The notes beneath the pieces are model-generated. The model saw only the letters and a program-made list of their open reading frames with translations, searched no databases and was not told the DNA's origin. From Thermosynechococcus sp. CL-1 (GTDB taxonomy: Bacteria; Cyanobacteriota; Cyanobacteriia; Thermosynechococcales; Thermosynechococcaceae), in contig NZ_CP040671.1 of the NCBI RefSeq assembly GCF_008386235.1, positions 558,001 through 622,000 of the forward strand: DNA of 64,000 nt. The letters run 5' to 3'. Positions 35,911-45,931 of this stretch are shown one piece after another. Each line of letters opens with the position of its first letter. Within the stretch, counting starts at the first letter, position 1. A program made the position numbers and the translations under genes.

Positions 35911-37272
35911 CTAAGCAAGGTAGCGTTGGATGGTCTCGCGGTACTGACTCTTGGGTTTCATCCCCACGATCACCTCTAGGAGTTCTTTGTTTTTGAAGAG
36001 TTGAATCGTGGGTGTACTGGTAACCCCTGCTTGCTCGGCGATCGCGCTATCTTCAGTAATGTCAATTTCAATGAGCTGTACTTTGCCATCGAATTCATCC
36101 ACCAGCCGATCCAAAATGGGCTTGAGGGTATGACAAGGGCCACAGGTGGGGGAAACATATTTCACTAGCAGCAGGCGATCGCTCTCGTGAAAGAGTTTGC
36201 GCAAGGCATAGCTGCCGCGGTGTTTGATGGCATTGGGATCAAACGCCTGTTCTGGGGATGTTGTAGGTGGCGTTGTTTCTGCGGGTTTGGTTTCGGTTTC
36301 CGTTTGGTGAAACTCCTGAATTAGCCCCCGCGCCGACAGCCAACGTTCGGCATCAAGGGCGGCCATACAACCACTGCCTGCCGCCGTTACTGCTTGGCGG
36401 TATTCATGGTCTTGAACATCCCCTGCGGCAAAGACCCCTTCCACATTCGTTTGTGTCCCGTGGTGGGTGACGATATAGCCCACACTATCCAATTCCAGAA
36501 AATCTTTGAAGAGTTGGGTGTTGGGGGTATGACCAATGGCGTAGAATAGGCCGCGCACCGGCAGGACGGATTCTTCCCCTGTGGCTTTATTGATAATCTG
36601 CAGACCCGTCATTAAATTGCCATCGCCAAGGATTTCCCGTGCTTCAGTTTGCCAGTGAACCGTAATTTTAGGATTGGCAAACACGCGATCCTGCATCGCC
36701 TTACTAGCGCGCATTTTGTCACTGCGCACAAGGAGATGGACATGGGAGCCATATTTAGTGAGATAGACTGCTTCCTCCGCTGCACTATCACCGCCGCCAA
36801 TCACCGCCAACTCGACATCCTTGAAAATCGGCGTTGCCCCATCACAAATGGCACAGGCGGAGACCCCCTTGGTCCAATACTGTTCTTCCCCCGGCAGATG
36901 GAGTCGTTTGGCCGTGGCACCCGTACAGATAATCACACTGTGGGCATAGACCTGCCGCTCGGCTGAGCTAATGAGAAAGGGGCGTTGACTAAAATCCACC
37001 TGAATCACATCTTCAGTGACCATTTCTGTGCCCCAGCGCTCCGCTTGCGCCTTCATCCGTGCCATCAGTTGCGGCCCTTGAATGCCTTCCGGAAAGCCGG
37101 GAAAGTTTTCCACTTCGGTGGTGGTCATGAGTTGTCCCCCCGGCAGCCCCCCAATTTGATAGCCTTCAAACATAAAGGGCTTGAGGTTGGCGCGAGCAGC
37201 ATAGATGGCTGCTGTGTAGCCCGCAGGGCCAGAACCAATAATGACAACGTTTTCAATCCGTGGCGGTGTCAT
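35911..37272 (-). CDS. ntrC: NADPH-thioredoxin reductase with fused thioredoxin (NTRC)
   Basis: Passes electrons from NADPH to 2-Cys peroxiredoxin and other redox-controlled targets independently of photosynthetic ferredoxin. 453 residues. FAD-binding [13 protein letters not shown] near 13-25, redox pair C140-A-I-C143, NADPH-binding [10 protein letters not shown] near 159-168, a Thr/Glu/Pro-rich linker (320-345), then a thioredoxin domain with C377-G-P-C380. The symbol means the chloroplast-type NTRC fusion, not the nitrogen regulator of the same name. Confidence 0.95.
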   Translation of the reverse strand: MTPPRIENVVIIGSGPAGYTAAIYAARANLKPFMFEGYQIGGLPGGQLMTTTEVENFPGFPEGIQGPQLMARMKAQAERWGTEMVTEDVIQVDFSQRPFLISSAERQVYAHSVIICTGATAKRLHLPGEEQYWTKGVSACAICDGATPIFKDVELAVIGGGDSAAEEAVYLTKYGSHVHLLVRSDKMRASKAMQDRVFANPKITVHWQTEAREILGDGNLMTGLQIINKATGEESVLPVRGLFYAIGHTPNTQLFKDFLELDSVGYIVTHHGTQTNVEGVFAAGDVQDHEYRQAVTAAGSGCMAALDAERWLSARGLIQEFHQTETETKPAETTPPTTSPEQAFDPNAIKHRGSYALRKLFHESDRLLLVKYVSPTCGPCHTLKPILDRLVDEFDGKVQLIEIDITEDSAIAEQAGVTSTPTIQLFKNKELLEVIVGMKPKSQYRETIQRYLA

Positions 37273-37379
37273 GGCTAAAACAAACTCGAAACGACTATGA
37301 GTTATTTGATTTTAGCTTGATTTTCCGTGGCAAACAAGGGGAGCATCTTTAGGCATAATGAAACGGTTAGGCACGCTCC

Positions 37380-40300
37380 TTGGCTGTGTATATCAAGCAG
37401 TTGGAACTCACGAATTTTAAGTCCTTTGGCGGCACAACCGTGATTCCGCTGCTGCCGGGGTTTACGGTCATTTCTGGTCCGAATGGCTCTGGAAAATCCA
37501 ACCTGTTGGATGCGTTGCTTTTTGCCCTCGGCCTTGCGGGGTCTAAGGGGATGCGGGCAGAACGGCTCCCAGATTTGGTGAACCATAGCCAAACGCGGCG
37601 CGGCCATAGTGTTATTGAAACGCGAGTCACGGTGACCTTTGCGCTGGATGCTGAAACGGAATGGCGGGTGACGCGGCGACTGCGGGTAACCAAGCAGGGC
37701 ACCTATACCTCGACCTATGCGGTAAATGATCAACCCTGCACGCTGAACGAACTGCACGACCAGTTGCAGGCGTTTTGTATCTATCCCCAAGGCTATAACG
37801 TGGTCTTGCAGGGGGATGTCACCAGCATTATCTCGATGAATGCCAAAGCACGGCGGGAAATTATTGACGAATTGGCGGGGGTGGCGGATTTTGACCGCAA
37901 GATTGCCCAAGCTCGCGAAAAATTAGATACAGTCAAGGAGCGCGCAGAACGCTTTCGCATTGTTGAGCAGGAACTCATCCAACAGCGCGATCGCCTGCAA
38001 CGGGATCGCCTGCACGCGGAAAAATATCAAGCCCTACGACTGGAACTGCAAGAGCAAGAGCAATGGCTGCTGGTGCGCCAATGGCAAGCCCACGAAGCGC
38101 AAAAGGTGCAACTACAAGCACAGATTCAGACGCTACAAAAAGAACAAGCTGAACGCCAAGCCCAACTGCAACAAAAGGCACGGGAGATTGAAGCGGCAAC
38201 GGTTACGCTAGAACAACTCAATCAAGAGGTGAAAGCCCTCGGCGAAGAAGCGTACCTCCGCCTGCAAGCAGCGTTGGCGGATCTCCACGCCCAAGAGCGG
38301 CAGTGTCAACGTCAGCAAACGAGCTACCAACAGCAGCAGGCACAGTTGGCAGAACAACTCCAGCAACGGCAAGCCCAGTACCACAGTCAACGGTTGCAGC
38401 AACAGCAACTTGCTCAAGAGCTAGAACAGCAACAGGGCGATCGCCCCCCCTTAGTGACAGCCGTTGCCACCAGCCAAGCCACCCTCGACGCCCTACGGCA
38501 GCAAGCTCAGGAGTTGAATACGGCAGCCCAAGCTTGGTTTCAGGAGCACAGTCAGCGACGGCAGCGGATTGATGCCCTGATCCACGAACTGGAACCGAGT
38601 CGCAGTGAACTCTCTCGCCTGCAGGAGCGATCGCAACAATTGCGGCAACGGCAGGGGGAATTGCACCAAGCAGCCACCAGCTTAGAAGCTCAACAATTGG
38701 AATTGCAAGACGGGCTCACAAAAGCTGCAGCAGCAGTCCAACAAGAGGAGCAGCAACTACAAACCCTCGCCCAACAACTGGCCACAGCGCAGCAACAATT
38801 GAGCTTAACAGAAGAAACCTATCAACGCCTTGAGCGAGAACAGCGCCAAAAGCAGCGGGAGCTGGATCAACTGGAAGCACGGCAACAGGCGGTTCAGGAA
38901 AGTCAAGGGAGTTTTGCGGCGCGGCTCATTTTAAGTGCTGATCTCCCCGGCGTGTTTGGGCTGGTGGCACAGCTCGGTCAAGTGGAACCCCGCTATCAAC
39001 TGGCCTTGGAAATTGCGGCCGGGGCACGCCTAGGCAATATCGTTGTGGCGGATGACAGTGTGGCGGCAGCAGCGATCGCCATCCTGAAGCGGGAACGGGC
39101 CGGTAGAGCCACATTTTTGCCCCTGAACAAGATGGCACGTCCCAAGACCCTACCCCTTATCTCTTTGGCAGGCTGTATTGACTATGCCTTGAATCTTGTG
39201 ACCTTTGAGCCGCAATATGCCCCCATTTTTGCCTATGTGTTTGGCAGTACGCTGGTCTTTGAGAGCCTTGAGGCGGCGCGACTCTACCTAGGGCAATATC
39301 GGATGGTCACCCTAGAGGGAGACTTGCTAGAACCCTCAGGGGCAATGACCGGGGGTAGCTATAGTCGCACCAATACCCTCCGTTTTGGTCAGGGGGTCAC
39401 CCCCCAAGAATCGGCAGAAGTCCAACAGGTGCGCGATCGCCTTGGGGAACTGGAACGCCTGTTAGATTGCCTCATTCAAGAGCGCACGCAAAAACAGGGG
39501 AGAGTGAATGAGCTGAGCCAAGCCCTGAGTGAAGCCCGCCAAAGCCATCGCGATCGCCAGCGGCAATGGGAGCAACTTCAGCAGCAACAGCAGCACCTCA
39601 ACCGCCAGCAAGCAGACTTAGCGCGCCAACAGCAGCACCTTAGCCAAGAGTTAACCGCCGCAGAGACTGAACTCGCGCACCTAGAGGCTCGTCTTCCTGA
39701 ACTCGAAGCAGAACTCGCCGCCGAACGCCTTACCCTCAATGCCCTTGAAGCCAATCCCAGCCATCAGCAGTGGCAGCAGCTTCAGGAACAGCTTCAGGCA
39801 CAGGAAAAAATTCACGCCGACCATGTGGCCGCCCTGCAAGCGGTGGATCAAGCCTTGGGCGATCGCCACCGTCAACTCGAGCAACTGGGACGAGACCTAA
39901 AACAAACAGAACAGGAGATTCAGCGACTGCGCCAAGCCCAACAGGAGACGCTTTGTCAGCAGCAAGCCCTCGATCAGACGCTTGGGGACTTAGCGACGCA
40001 AATTCAAAGCACGCAAACTGCCCTGAGGGAATTGGACGCCCGCCTTGGCCACCTCAAGGGCGATCGCGATCGCCAAGACTACCAACTACGACAGCAGCAA
40101 AAGGACTACCAACAACTGGAATGGCAATACCAAAAAGCCAGCGACACCCTCACCACGCTGCAAGCCCAACTTCAGGAATTCAGCACCATCGAGGCACCCC
40201 CTTTACCCCAGCCATGGCCGGAAGTGCCCGCCAATCTCTCCCTCAGCGACATTCAACAGCAGTGCCAAGCCCTCGAAAAACAGCTGCGTGCCATGGAACC

Positions 40301-40892
40301 CGTCAATATGTTGGCGATTCAGGAATTTGAGGAGACACAAGGGCGGCTTAATGAGCTACAGGAGAAGCTCGCCGTTCTAGAAGCGGAGCGCACGGAGATC
40401 CTACTGCGGATTGAGAACTTCACCACCCTGCGTCACCAGTCCTTCCGTGAAGCTTTTGATGCCGTCAATGCCAACTTCCAAACCATTTTTGCCACCCTTT
40501 CCGAGGGTGATGGCTATTTACAACTGGAAACCCCTGAGGACCCTTTTGCCGGAGGCCTGAATCTGGTGGCGCATCCTAAGGGTAAACCCGTACAGCGCTT
40601 AGCCTCAATGTCGGGGGGAGAAAAATCCCTCACGGCCCTCAGTTTTATCTTTGCCCTACAACGCTATCGCCCTTCCCCCTTCTATGCCTTTGATGAGGTG
40701 GATATGTTTCTCGATGGTGCCAATGTTGAGCGCCTTGCCAAAATGATTCAGCAGCAGAGCCAAGAGGCACAGTTTATTGTTGTCAGTCTGCGGCGACCAA
40801 TGATTGAAGCGGCTCAGCGCACGATTGGCGTCACCCAAGCGCGGGGTCAACATACCCAAGTGATTGGCCTCGATTTGACCGCTCACCATTGA
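37380..40892 (+). CDS. smc: chromosome segregation protein SMC
   Basis: DNA-organising ATPase, 1,170 residues. Walker [20 protein letters not shown] near residues 34-52; Gln-rich coiled coil to about 505; hinge about 510-660 with [13 protein letters not shown] and GAMTGGS; second coiled coil; C-terminal signature [16 protein letters not shown] and Walker [17 protein letters not shown]. The start is TTG 37380 with TTAGG upstream, or GTG 37386. The unusually Gln-rich arms create long false reading frames on the other strand. ScpA and ScpB genes are not adjacent. Confidence 0.96.
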   Translation: MAVYIKQLELTNFKSFGGTTVIPLLPGFTVISGPNGSGKSNLLDALLFALGLAGSKGMRAERLPDLVNHSQTRRGHSVIETRVTVTFALDAETEWRVTRRLRVTKQGTYTSTYAVNDQPCTLNELHDQLQAFCIYPQGYNVVLQGDVTSIISMNAKARREIIDELAGVADFDRKIAQAREKLDTVKERAERFRIVEQELIQQRDRLQRDRLHAEKYQALRLELQEQEQWLLVRQWQAHEAQKVQLQAQIQTLQKEQAERQAQLQQKAREIEAATVTLEQLNQEVKALGEEAYLRLQAALADLHAQERQCQRQQTSYQQQQAQLAEQLQQRQAQYHSQRLQQQQLAQELEQQQGDRPPLVTAVATSQATLDALRQQAQELNTAAQAWFQEHSQRRQRIDALIHELEPSRSELSRLQERSQQLRQRQGELHQAATSLEAQQLELQDGLTKAAAAVQQEEQQLQTLAQQLATAQQQLSLTEETYQRLEREQRQKQRELDQLEARQQAVQESQGSFAARLILSADLPGVFGLVAQLGQVEPRYQLALEIAAGARLGNIVVADDSVAAAAIAILKRERAGRATFLPLNKMARPKTLPLISLAGCIDYALNLVTFEPQYAPIFAYVFGSTLVFESLEAARLYLGQYRMVTLEGDLLEPSGAMTGGSYSRTNTLRFGQGVTPQESAEVQQVRDRLGELERLLDCLIQERTQKQGRVNELSQALSEARQSHRDRQRQWEQLQQQQQHLNRQQADLARQQQHLSQELTAAETELAHLEARLPELEAELAAERLTLNALEANPSHQQWQQLQEQLQAQEKIHADHVAALQAVDQALGDRHRQLEQLGRDLKQTEQEIQRLRQAQQETLCQQQALDQTLGDLATQIQSTQTALRELDARLGHLKGDRDRQDYQLRQQQKDYQQLEWQYQKASDTLTTLQAQLQEFSTIEAPPLPQPWPEVPANLSLSDIQQQCQALEKQLRAMEPVNMLAIQEFEETQGRLNELQEKLAVLEAERTEILLRIENFTTLRHQSFREAFDAVNANFQTIFATLSEGDGYLQLETPEDPFAGGLNLVAHPKGKPVQRLASMSGGEKSLTALSFIFALQRYRPSPFYAFDEVDMFLDGANVERLAKMIQQQSQEAQFIVVSLRRPMIEAAQRTIGVTQARGQHTQVIGLDLTAHH

Positions 40893-41013
40893 TGCCTGAC
40901 GGTGTCTGAAAAATAATTCCTAGAATTTTGATAGTTGCTCGGCGTGGATCGTAGAGGAACAGTAGAATCCATTTAACTGTCAAAACCTCCAAGTTCTGCT
41001 GAGGAGTGTCCCT

Positions 41014-41628
41014 ATGAAATACTGGCAAAAATTTGGCCTGAGCTTATTGACGGTGGCCTGTTTGGGAACAATTGCCCCTCGGCCTGCCCAAGCCAGCATG
41101 TTTACACAAACAGAAGTGGATCAAAGCCGCTATGTGGTGATGGCCGTGCCCCTTGCCCGCGGTGGCTATCGCCTCTTAGTGGTGGAGCAAATTAAGGATA
41201 CTCGTCCCTGCTGGAGTGAGTCGGGCAGCAACCCCGTGGTGATTGATCCGTTGCTGACGACCTTTGACTTTACAGGCATTTGTGGGCGGGCTACGGATAG
41301 CAATGGCTACTCGATTCGGGTGGCGCAACAGGATTTAGGGTTGCAGTATGGTCTGCGCATTGAACAGGGGGAGGGTGAGTTACTCCTTGTTGGCAGCAGC
41401 AATCGCGGTGGTCCGCGTATGGTCATTGGCCGCACCCACGGTATGCAGGAAGGGCAATTTCTCAAGTTTCATCTGGAGCCCACTTGGCGGCTAACGCGGC
41501 GCACCTATGAAGGACGGGTGCTCGGCCATGTCTATTTCACCAATGACTCTTGGGAAGCAGCCACGGGTAGCGCGCCGCCGCCAGCAACCCCCGTCGGCAC
41601 AGAAACTACCCCTGCACCGCAAAGCTAG
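41014..41628 (+). CDS. DUF3747 domain-containing secreted protein
   Basis: 204 residues. Signal peptide with a hydrophobic core (LSLLTVACLGTIA) and cleavage after RPAQA. The mature domain has MFTQTEVDQSRYVVMAVPL, RPCWSESGSNPVVIDPLL and DFTGICGRATDSNGYSIRV with two Cys that may pair, then a Pro/Thr-rich tail. DUF3747 is cyanobacterial and usually sits with S-layer or outer-membrane-associated proteins; function unknown. RBS GAGGAG about 8 bases before ATG. Stop is 2 bp from the convergent smpB stop. Confidence 0.82.
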   Translation: MKYWQKFGLSLLTVACLGTIAPRPAQASMFTQTEVDQSRYVVMAVPLARGGYRLLVVEQIKDTRPCWSESGSNPVVIDPLLTTFDFTGICGRATDSNGYSIRVAQQDLGLQYGLRIEQGEGELLLVGSSNRGGPRMVIGRTHGMQEGQFLKFHLEPTWRLTRRTYEGRVLGHVYFTNDSWEAATGSAPPPATPVGTETTPAPQS

Positions 41629-41630
41629 AG

Positions 41631-42089
41631 TTAGCGCTGCTTCATTGCCCGCTCCATTTCCCGCTTATCTTGGCGCCGCTTGAGGTCTTGGCGTTTGTCG
41701 TGGAGCTTCTTGCCACGGGCTAACCCTAGGGAGACCTTGACTCGACCATTTTTTAGGTAAAGCTTCAGGGGCACAAGGGTTAGCCCCTTTTGTTCCACCT
41801 TGCCCACTAGCTTGCGAATTTCCTGCTTGTGGAGGAGGAGCTTGCGATCGCGCAGGGGGTCATGGTTATAGGATGGGTTGGTACTCCCGTGGGGCGAAAT
41901 GTGCACATTCATCAACCATGCTTCACCATTGCGGATACGGGCAAAGCCATCCCGTAAATTCACCTTGCCAGCGCGAATGGACTTGACCTCAGTGCCAAGC
42001 AACACGAGACCACATTCATAGGTTTCCAGAATTTCGTATTGGAAGCGCGCTTGGCGATTTTCACTCAGGACTTTGATGCTATCGCCCAT
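41631..42089 (-). CDS. smpB: SsrA-binding protein SmpB
   Basis: Partner of tmRNA in ribosome rescue. 152 residues from ATG 42089. [31 protein letters not shown] is the OB-fold core and the C-terminal tail [29 protein letters not shown] is the helix that enters the empty mRNA channel. A longer in-frame reading from 42179 adds residues not expected in the family. The tmRNA gene is not in the window. Confidence 0.95.
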   Translation of the reverse strand: MGDSIKVLSENRQARFQYEILETYECGLVLLGTEVKSIRAGKVNLRDGFARIRNGEAWLMNVHISPHGSTNPSYNHDPLRDRKLLLHKQEIRKLVGKVEQKGLTLVPLKLYLKNGRVKVSLGLARGKKLHDKRQDLKRRQDKREMERAMKQR

Positions 42090-42192
42090 CAAAAACTCCG
42101 CAAGGGTATTGCCAATATACCGTAGTTTAGGGGTAGGGGAAATTTTCATCTTATCACTGCCCTCCCACCCCCTGCTCAATGGTTATGACGCT

Positions 42193-42819
42193 ATGCCCAA
42201 GCCGCAGCAGTTAGCGTTTTTGCAAGGCCTGCCCTTGATTGCAGTGGTGCGTGCTGCTCATCCTACTGCAGCGATCGCCCGCGCTCAAGTGTATATTCAA
42301 GCGGGCTTCACCTGCCTAGAGGTGACTTGGACAACCCCCGATGCTGCTGGCGTCTTGCAACAACTCCGTCAAGACGCTCCCCACTGCACCATTGGCGCTG
42401 CGAGCCTGCAAAACCCAGAAATGGTTAAAGGAGCGATCGCCGCTGGCGCACAATTTTTAGTGACCCCCCATGCAGCCCTAGAGGTGGTGCCCCTTGCAAA
42501 GGAGGCCAATTGTCCTCTGATTTTGGGGGCATTGACACCAACGGAAATTCTCCACGCTTGGCAAGCGGGAGCAACGGCAGTGAAGGTTTTTCCAGTGATG
42601 GCGGTGGGGGGGGCGAGCTATCTACGCGCCTTGCGACCCTTGTTGGCTGAGATTCCCCTGATTCCCTGTGGCGGTATTGGTTGGGAGGATGTGGTACCCC
42701 TCTGGAAAGCGGGGGCGATCGCCATTGGTATGGGCAGTCAACTGGGTACGGATGTCACAATGCTCAAGCAGCAGGTGGCTCAGGCTCGTCAGGCGTATCA
42801 GGCACTGGCGCAGGGGTAA
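42193..42819 (+). CDS. eda: KDPG/KHG aldolase
   Basis: Class I aldolase splitting 2-keto-3-deoxy-6-phosphogluconate to pyruvate and glyceraldehyde 3-phosphate (Entner-Doudoroff) or acting on 4-hydroxy-2-oxoglutarate. 208 residues from ATG 42193. LPLIAVVRAAHPTAAIA, EVTWTTPDAA (catalytic Glu), the conserved GAASLQNPEM, the LVTPHAA segment and Schiff-base Lys in ATAVKVFPV. The 3' end overlaps the convergent DUF1997 gene by 56 bp, the largest overlap in the window. Confidence 0.92.
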   Translation: MPKPQQLAFLQGLPLIAVVRAAHPTAAIARAQVYIQAGFTCLEVTWTTPDAAGVLQQLRQDAPHCTIGAASLQNPEMVKGAIAAGAQFLVTPHAALEVVPLAKEANCPLILGALTPTEILHAWQAGATAVKVFPVMAVGGASYLRALRPLLAEIPLIPCGGIGWEDVVPLWKAGAIAIGMGSQLGTDVTMLKQQVAQARQAYQALAQG

Positions 42820-43462
42820 GGGTGCGCACCCGCTCAGCATGGAACCGTTTGCGGCGCCAGCGTTTGCCCAAATCGAGGCCAATGGTTTTGTGGAAATCAT
42901 CCTGCACCTTTGCCGTGAGGCGGTAGGACACTTGGCGGACAATTTGAGCCAAGACGCGGTTGCCTGTCCCCTGAATCAGGCCATGGGGCAAACGGTAGAT
43001 AAACCGCGGAAAGTACATTTCCACCCGCAAATCCAATTCCCAATTGACCCGCGTGTAATCAATGACATTCAGCGCCAACAGGTCCCTATCCGTCTCAGGG
43101 GTGGCTCGCATCGGTACCAAGGCCATGGCCGCTTGAAAATTCACCTCATAGTTCAAAAACGGCTGTTCGGGCACAGGAATTGTTTCAATGCGATAGACCC
43201 CCTGCTCTTGGGGCAGTAGGTGCAGTCCAATTTTGGGTTCCACTTCATAGCCATGGGAACCATAGCGGCCAATGGTGAGAATGTAGCCATGCTTGCCCAC
43301 AGGTTCTGTTTTCATGGGATGGGCGCAGCGGTGAAACCATTCTTGGTGATTGTTCAAATAGGTCTCGTAGCGTTGAACGGGCGCATAGACTTCCATCCAG
43401 CCTTGGAATTGGTTGTGAAAAATAAAGGGGGGTAGCTTTGTCCCCTCTTGGGCATCGGTCAT
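42764..43462 (-). CDS. DUF1997 family protein
   Basis: 232 residues, conserved in cyanobacteria and plants. FQGWMEVYAPVQRYETYLNNHQEWFHRCAHPMKTEPVG, GYILTIGRYGSHGYEVEPKIGLHLLP and NYEVNFQAAMAL are recognisable family segments; the fold is likely START/polyketide-cyclase-like. No membrane segment. ATG 43462. Function unknown. The C-terminal 18 codons overlap eda on the other strand. Confidence 0.82.
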   Translation of the reverse strand: MTDAQEGTKLPPFIFHNQFQGWMEVYAPVQRYETYLNNHQEWFHRCAHPMKTEPVGKHGYILTIGRYGSHGYEVEPKIGLHLLPQEQGVYRIETIPVPEQPFLNYEVNFQAAMALVPMRATPETDRDLLALNVIDYTRVNWELDLRVEMYFPRFIYRLPHGLIQGTGNRVLAQIVRQVSYRLTAKVQDDFHKTIGLDLGKRWRRKRFHAERVRTLTPAPVPDTPDEPEPPAA

Positions 43463-43607
43463 AGTATTAGATCAGCATTTGGTGATTTTGATCCTGACAT
43501 ACGGCTGGGGGCGATCGCTACTGCGGGGAACTTTGGAAATATTGTCCCTGTCCAATGGTTGGTTTACATTTCGTTACATTACTATTCAGTTGCTTGAGGC
43601 TCCAGCA

Positions 43608-45680
43608 ATGCCCCCTGTCCCTCCTTGGCTCGCCATTGAACACTTGGACAAGCCGTGGATTTTTTGGCCATTGTGCTTGATGGTGCTTCTTAGCAGTATT
43701 GTTTTGCGCTGGGGAAAAGTGCAGCAGCAGTGGGCGCGGGTCATTGTCGTTGGCAGTTTAATGGCCGTGATGCTGCATTATCTGCTGTGGCGATCGCTCG
43801 CTACCCTCAATTTGCGCACTCCCCTAGAGGCCACCTTTAGCCTACTCCTACTGGCGATTGAAGGTTTTATGATGGCGGGCTACGGCCTGCAACTCTACCT
43901 GCTCTTGCACATCAAAAATCGTCGTCCTGAAGCGGATGCTGCTGCCCTTGCGGTCAAAAGTGGCCACTATCAGCCTTGGGTGGATATTTTTATTCCGACC
44001 TACAATGAACCCCTGACAATTTTGCGACGCACGATTGTTGGCTGCCAAACCCTCGACTATCCCCACAAACGTATCTATGTTCTTGACGATACCCGTCGCC
44101 CTGCCCTACGGGAATTGGCCTGTGAACTGGGCTGTGAGTACCTCAGCCGTCCAGACAATCGCCATGCCAAAGCGGGCAACCTGAACCATGCCCTTACGCA
44201 AACCAAGGGTGAACTGATTGCGGTCTTTGATGCTGACTTTGTTCCCACTCGTAATTTTCTCACCCGCACTGTGGGCTTTTTCCAGACCGCTGATATTGGC
44301 CTTGTCCAAACCTACCAGAGCTTTTACAATCCCGATCCCATTGCCCGTAACCTTGGCCTCGAGGATCACCTGCCTCAAGAGGTGGAAATCTTCTCCCGTC
44401 ATTATCAAGTCCTGCGGGATGGCATTGAAACAGCGCTGTGCTACGGCAGTTCCTTTGTGGTGCGGCGATCGGCCCTCGGAGCCATTGGCGGCTTTGTTAC
44501 TGAATCCCTCAGCGAGGACTACTACACAGGAATTCAATTGGCGGCAGCAGGTCATCGGTTGATTTACCTGAATGAAAGTCTCAGTGCGGGCTTGTGTGCA
44601 GAGGAAATGACGGCGCATATTCGTCAACGTCAACGCTGGGCACGGGGCACCCTCCAAGGATTATTCATTGCGGCAAGTCCACTGCGGGTACCCAATCTCA
44701 CTGGGCTTCAGCGCCTTGCCCACCTAGAGGGGATCACGCAATGGTTCCATAGTCCCATGCGGTTGCTATTGCTGCTGTTGCCCTTGATTGCCGCCTTTTG
44801 GGGTGTCGTCCCCCTTGAAACCACCCTGCGGCAGTGGCTCTACTATTTTGTGCCCTACTACTGGCTGCTGTTGAGTACGTTCCGCTGGCTCAATGGCCAA
44901 AGTCGCTCTGCCTTGGTATCTGATATTTATGCTGTGCTTCAGTGTGTGCCGTTGACATTGACAGTGATTGACACGTTGTTGCGTCCCTTTGGTCGCGGCT
45001 TTTGGGTCACCCCCAAGGGGAGTTATCGCGATCGCTACCATTTTCAGTGGCACCTAGCGGCACCGCTCCTCGTGCTTTTTCTTCTCTCTGTGGCGGCTGC
45101 TGTATTAAATTGGCAGGCATTACACACCAAGGGGCTACTATTGGCTTGGGTCTGGAACCTCTACAATCTGGTAATTCTCGCCCTTGCCCTCTACAGCCTC
45201 ATCGAACGCCCCCGCCCCGATCCCTATGATTGGCTCAATGTCCAGCAAACCGTTGAACTCCATCTCGCTTGGGATCAAACCACTGCCCTGTGGGGCACGA
45301 CAATTCGCCTTTCTGAAGGGGGGGCGATCGTGCATCTGCATCAACCCCTCCCCCCCTCCGCAATGGGTGTACCCCTCACCTGTCGGCTTTTGGAGGCAGG
45401 CATTGACCTCAGCGGCCAAGTTGTTGATATGCCCAATCCAACGACCCTAGAGATTTACTTTGACCCCCTGACCTTGGTTCAATACCGCCAATTGGTCACC
45501 TTACTTTTTTGTGAACCCAACCGTTGGCAATGGCAAAAAGCCCCCAGTGAATTACAAACCCTGTGGCTGCTTCTGCACACTCTCGTCTCGCCTCCCCTGA
45601 GTCGTCACTGGATGCGGATCACCCGCCCTAGTCAGGCAAAAGCGTGGCATCGAGCCTACAGCTATGCCAATGAAAAATGA
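43608..45680 (+). CDS. cellulose-synthase-like family 2 glycosyltransferase
   Basis: Processive GT2 that would polymerise and export a beta-glucan across the inner membrane. 690 residues from ATG 43608 (GAGG 9 bases before). N-terminal TMs, catalytic motifs VDIFIPTYNEP, VLDDTRRP, AVFDADFVP, ESLSEDYYTG and QRQRWARGT (QxxRW), then C-terminal TMs. Residues about 585-670 are PilZ-like (TTIRLSEGGAIVHL...) but the cyclic-di-GMP motifs RxxxR and (D/N)xSxxG are incomplete. No bcsB, bcsZ or bcsC neighbours. T. vulcanus is known to make cellulose under cyclic-di-GMP control with several CesA-like proteins; which one this is I cannot say. Confidence 0.88.
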   Translation: MPPVPPWLAIEHLDKPWIFWPLCLMVLLSSIVLRWGKVQQQWARVIVVGSLMAVMLHYLLWRSLATLNLRTPLEATFSLLLLAIEGFMMAGYGLQLYLLLHIKNRRPEADAAALAVKSGHYQPWVDIFIPTYNEPLTILRRTIVGCQTLDYPHKRIYVLDDTRRPALRELACELGCEYLSRPDNRHAKAGNLNHALTQTKGELIAVFDADFVPTRNFLTRTVGFFQTADIGLVQTYQSFYNPDPIARNLGLEDHLPQEVEIFSRHYQVLRDGIETALCYGSSFVVRRSALGAIGGFVTESLSEDYYTGIQLAAAGHRLIYLNESLSAGLCAEEMTAHIRQRQRWARGTLQGLFIAASPLRVPNLTGLQRLAHLEGITQWFHSPMRLLLLLLPLIAAFWGVVPLETTLRQWLYYFVPYYWLLLSTFRWLNGQSRSALVSDIYAVLQCVPLTLTVIDTLLRPFGRGFWVTPKGSYRDRYHFQWHLAAPLLVLFLLSVAAAVLNWQALHTKGLLLAWVWNLYNLVILALALYSLIERPRPDPYDWLNVQQTVELHLAWDQTTALWGTTIRLSEGGAIVHLHQPLPPSAMGVPLTCRLLEAGIDLSGQVVDMPNPTTLEIYFDPLTLVQYRQLVTLLFCEPNRWQWQKAPSELQTLWLLLHTLVSPPLSRHWMRITRPSQAKAWHRAYSYANEK

Positions 45681-45931
45681 TTTTTGCCAGCTCTTTGTAA
45701 CATTAAGCTTATAGGTCTTAAACGAGGGGACTATCCATCCAAAAGCCGTCCACAAATTGCCTAGTTGCTCCATCGCAACGAGTCCACCATTACTCGCTGG
45801 CTCAATGTCTATCGTCCAGTGTTGAATTCGGCATTGGCAGTCACTGTCTCTCCTCTGAAAAAACACTTGAATGGTGCATTGGCTAAGATAAAGCTTGGCT
45901 AGAGCGACAACACTTTCTTGGAACACTAAAG
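45681..45931. other. 251-bp intergenic region
   Basis: Between the GT2 stop and the CHAT gene. No frame worth calling. A minor stem GTTGC/GCAAC occurs near 45763-45780. Presumably holds the CHAT gene promoter; no clear -35/-10 pair seen. Confidence 0.5.

Noticed and set aside
37302-37910. 202-residue minus-strand frame over the start of smc
   Set aside because: Antisense to the Walker A region of smc; no domain recognised; also covers the ntrC-smc gap without a ribosome site.
42073-42192. Longer N-terminus for the KDPG aldolase gene
   Set aside because: Would overlap smpB on the other strand and add residues with no family match; ATG 42193 gives the normal length.
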